DNA of 41,885 bases from Roseinatronobacter ekhonensis. Its GTDB lineage: Bacteria > Pseudomonadota > Alphaproteobacteria > Rhodobacterales > Rhodobacteraceae. The stretch lies in contig NZ_UIHC01000027.1 of assembly GCF_900499075.1 (NCBI RefSeq), forward strand, positions 1 through 41,885. The letters run 5' to 3'. The notes under the pieces are model-generated. The model worked only from the letters and a program-made list of their open reading frames with translations, was not told the DNA's origin and made no database searches. Position numbers and translations under genes: made by a program. Shown here in pieces: positions 39,712-41,885 of the stretch. Every line of letters starts with the position of its first letter. Positions within the stretch are counted from its first letter, which is position 1.

Positions 39712-41612
39712 AACGCAGCCTTGGCGTGTGCTACTATCCCGAACATTGGCCCGAAGCCCAATGGCATGACGATGCCGCGCGCATGGTGGCCAGCGGTCTG
39801 ACATGGGTGCGGATCGGTGAATTCGCGTGGTCACGGCTGGAGCCGGACCCCGGCAAGCTGGAATTCGACTGGCTGGACCGCGCTATAGACGTGCTGGGCG
39901 ACGCGGGGTTACAGGTTGTGCTGGGCACGCCCACCGCCACGCCGCCGCGCTGGATGCTGGACCGCCATCCCGACATGCTCGCGGTCGATGCTGACGGTCG
40001 CCCGCGCAAGTTCGGGTCGCGCCGGCACTACTGCTTCAGCCATCGCGGCTATCTGGCAGAGTGCAAGCGCATCGTCGCGCTGCTCGCCGAGCGCTATGGC
40101 CGTAACCCGCATGTCGCCGCGTGGCAAACCGACAATGAATATGGGTGTCACGATACGATCCTTAGCTATTCCGACGCGGCGCGCATGGCCTTTCGCGACT
40201 GGCTTGCGCAGCGCTACCAAAGCCTTGATGCGCTGAACCGCGCTTGGGGGAATGTGTTCTGGTCGATGGAGTATGCAGGTTTTGACGAGATTGACCTGCC
40301 CAACCTGACCGTAACCGAACCCAACCCGGCGCATGTCATGGATTTCCGGCGCTTTGCGTCCGATCAGGTGGTGGCGTTCAACCGAGCGCAGGTGGATATC
40401 CTGCGCCGCCACACTTCCGCGCCCATCGCGCATAATTACATGGGACGCGAGACCGGGTTTGACCATTACGCGGTCGCCGCCGATCTGGATATCGCGTCAT
40501 GGGACAGCTACCCGATTGGGTTTTTGTCGGACCGGCTGGAGGCGTCAGACGACCACAAGGCCGCGTTCCTGCGCCAGGGCGATCCCGATTTTCAGGCGTT
40601 TCATCATGATCTGTATCGCGCCGTCGGGCGCGGGCGCTGGTGGGTTATGGAACAACAGCCGGGGCCGGTGAACTGGGCCCCTTACAACCCGGCACCCTTG
40701 CCCGGCATGGTCCGCCTGTGGACGTGGGAGGCGTTCGCCCATGGCGCGGAAACCGTGTGCTATTTCCGCTGGCGGCAAGCGCCCTTCGGGCAGGAACAGA
40801 TGCATGCGGGATTGCTGCGGCCCGACAGCGCGCCCGCGCCGGGGTTGGCAGAGGCAGAGGCCGTCGCCCGCGAACTGGCCGACTCCCCACAAGCGCAGGC
40901 CGCGCCCGCCGATGTGGCACTGGTGTTCGATTATGCCAGCGCATGGGCATGGGACACGCAGCCCCAAGGCGCGGATTTCGACTATGTCCGCCTGTGCTTT
41001 GCGTGGTATCGGGCTTTGCGTCGGCTGGGGCTGAACATTGACATCATCGCCCCCGACACCGCCGATCTGTCGCGCTGGCGCGTGGTGTTGGCACCGGGTT
41101 TGTTTACCTTGTCCGACAGCCTGCGCGCGGCCTTGCCTAGCTGTCAGGGCGCGGTTGTCTTCGGCCCGCGCGCCAATTCGCGCCTGCCAGATTTCAGCAT
41201 TCCGTCTGATCTGGGGCCGTCGTTGCCGGGGCTGGACTGCCGCGTTGCGCGGGTTGAGAGCTTGCCGCCGGGCAGCACTGTGGGCCTGGAAAGCGGGGGC
41301 CATTTCGTGCATTGGGCCGAAGATCTGGACACGCGTGCAGAGGTCGTTCTGGCCCGTGCCAATGGCCAACCGGCCATGGTGCGCGCAGACGGGCTGCACT
41401 ATCTGGCCGGGTGGCCGGATGATGACACGCTCTTTGCAGTATTGCGCGATCTTTGCCACGCGCAAGGGCTTGCGACCATGGACCTGCCGCCGGCGCTGCG
41501 CACACGGTCGGACGGGCGCACTCGCTTCTGGTTCAACCACGGGTCACAGACGATCACATGGCAGGGCACAGACCTGCCACCCTGCGCCGTGTTGCAACAG
41601 GTGCAGCGCTAG
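39708..41612 (+). CDS. GH42 beta-galactosidase
   Basis: This 634-residue glycoside hydrolase of family 42 has the N-terminal LGVCYYPEHWPEAQW opening, general acid/base Glu144 in WQTDNEYGCHD and nucleophile Glu315 in WVMEQQPGPVNW. A trimerisation-like domain (LVFDYASAWAW onward) and a small C-terminal beta domain follow. There is no signal peptide, so it works in the cytoplasm on imported beta-galactosides, releasing galactose. Together with the GH4 enzyme the operon covers both anomers. It is the last gene of the operon; its stop is followed by 72 bases and then an IS fragment. Alternative substrates in GH42 include arabinosides. Confidence 0.93.
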   Translation: MKRSLGVCYYPEHWPEAQWHDDAARMVASGLTWVRIGEFAWSRLEPDPGKLEFDWLDRAIDVLGDAGLQVVLGTPTATPPRWMLDRHPDMLAVDADGRPRKFGSRRHYCFSHRGYLAECKRIVALLAERYGRNPHVAAWQTDNEYGCHDTILSYSDAARMAFRDWLAQRYQSLDALNRAWGNVFWSMEYAGFDEIDLPNLTVTEPNPAHVMDFRRFASDQVVAFNRAQVDILRRHTSAPIAHNYMGRETGFDHYAVAADLDIASWDSYPIGFLSDRLEASDDHKAAFLRQGDPDFQAFHHDLYRAVGRGRWWVMEQQPGPVNWAPYNPAPLPGMVRLWTWEAFAHGAETVCYFRWRQAPFGQEQMHAGLLRPDSAPAPGLAEAEAVARELADSPQAQAAPADVALVFDYASAWAWDTQPQGADFDYVRLCFAWYRALRRLGLNIDIIAPDTADLSRWRVVLAPGLFTLSDSLRAALPSCQGAVVFGPRANSRLPDFSIPSDLGPSLPGLDCRVARVESLPPGSTVGLESGGHFVHWAEDLDTRAEVVLARANGQPAMVRADGLHYLAGWPDDDTLFAVLRDLCHAQGLATMDLPPALRTRSDGRTRFWFNHGSQTITWQGTDLPPCAVLQQVQR

Positions 41613-41684
41613 GCGACACCCGCAACACACCCGCCGCGCCACGGCCCACTATTTTCACGCGTAAAGATTTGCTTTATACTTCTT

Positions 41685-41885
41685 CTACTCCAAAACCCGA
41701 AAGTTCTCGTGTGTTATGACGCGGAAGTTATCTGACACCTTGTCGCGGAATTTCTTCCATTCCTGCGGGATGGTCTCACGCATGAATGCAAGGATGGCGT
41801 CGGCGAATTGCTTCTGACTTCGGTAGTAGCGATTGTGGGTGACATAATGGTGCAAGACCGCCCAAAGACGTTCAATTGGATTGAG
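41685..41885 (-). CDS. IS630-family transposase, C-terminal fragment (cut by window edge)
   Basis: Read on the minus strand from the edge, 66 residues end at TAG (41685-41687). They begin LNPIERLWAVLHHYVTHNRY and end NFRVLE. The N-P-[IV]-E-[RM] segment with the catalytic final Glu is the mark of the DDE_3 IS630 transposases, and the rest is their C-terminal tail. The earlier part lies beyond the window. Its sequence is unlike the tail at the left edge, so it is a separate element. The 72 bases between the GH42 stop and this fragment must contain one end of the IS; I could not define its terminal repeat. Confidence 0.85.
   Translation of the reverse strand, partial: LNPIERLWAVLHHYVTHNRYYRSQKQFADAILAFMRETIPQEWKKFRDKVSDNFRVITHENFRVLE

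Noticed and set aside
1-41885. CRISPR array, tRNA, rRNA or riboswitch
   Set aside because: I saw no regularly spaced direct repeats, no cloverleaf-like or rRNA stretch, and no leader long enough for a known riboswitch.

Overview
The window looks like a chromosomal segment of an alphaproteobacterium of the Rhodobacteraceae/Paracoccaceae type. The evidence is high G+C with heavy use of GGC/CTG/GCG codons, the alpha-2-macroglobulin/PbpC pair, a DUF2793 protein, CCCGGG-rich palindromic repeats and a TTCATCTTGC/AAAAATACTC intergenic element. This placement is by recognition, not by a search. Both edges cut through different IS630-type transposase genes, so the segment lies between two insertion sequences. 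There are no rRNA or tRNA genes and no CRISPR array, and no gap between genes exceeds about 215 bases.

Left part (1-11.6 kb): an IS630 tail; an envelope pair on the minus strand (alpha-2-macroglobulin, then pbpC, with an ATGA overlap); a small capsule-type polysaccharide exporter (kpsM on minus; kpsE and kpsT divergent on plus); and a lone DUF2793 protein.

Middle part (11.6-27.05 kb): a divergent catabolic locus. A minus-strand run goes regulator, SDR, M24 peptidase-like protein, E1-alpha, E1-beta, lipoyl-bearing E2, aldehyde dehydrogenase and catalytic E2. A plus-strand operon starts from the same 211-base promoter region and holds a sugar-type binding protein, a second SDR, two permeases and a double ABC ATPase. 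The regulator is a winged-helix domain fused to a MalE-type solute-binding domain with no signal peptide. The E2 subunit is divided between two genes: one has two lipoyl domains and a decayed acyltransferase, the other has an intact acyltransferase and no lipoyl domain. My inference is import of a polyol- or sugar-like compound, oxidation by SDRs to an acyloin or ketone, thiamine-diphosphate cleavage to acyl-CoA plus aldehyde, and oxidation of the aldehyde. The substrate is unknown.

Right part (27.05-41.6 kb): a galactoside operon. An IclR regulator and a MalK/UgpC ATPase face a plus-strand operon of MalE-type binding protein, MalF-like permease, YjbR protein, MalG-like permease, GH4 galactosidase, sugar-acid dehydratase, SDR sugar dehydrogenase, 2-keto-3-deoxygalactonate kinase (dgoK), aldolase (dgoA), sugar lactonase, mutarotase and GH42 beta-galactosidase. 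Together these could take up galactosides, hydrolyse them and degrade galactose by the oxidative De Ley-Doudoroff route to pyruvate and glyceraldehyde-3-phosphate. The genes downstream of the dehydratase mostly overlap by one to four bases, which suggests translational coupling. The SDR has Asn where the catalytic Lys should be. A second IS630-type fragment closes the window.
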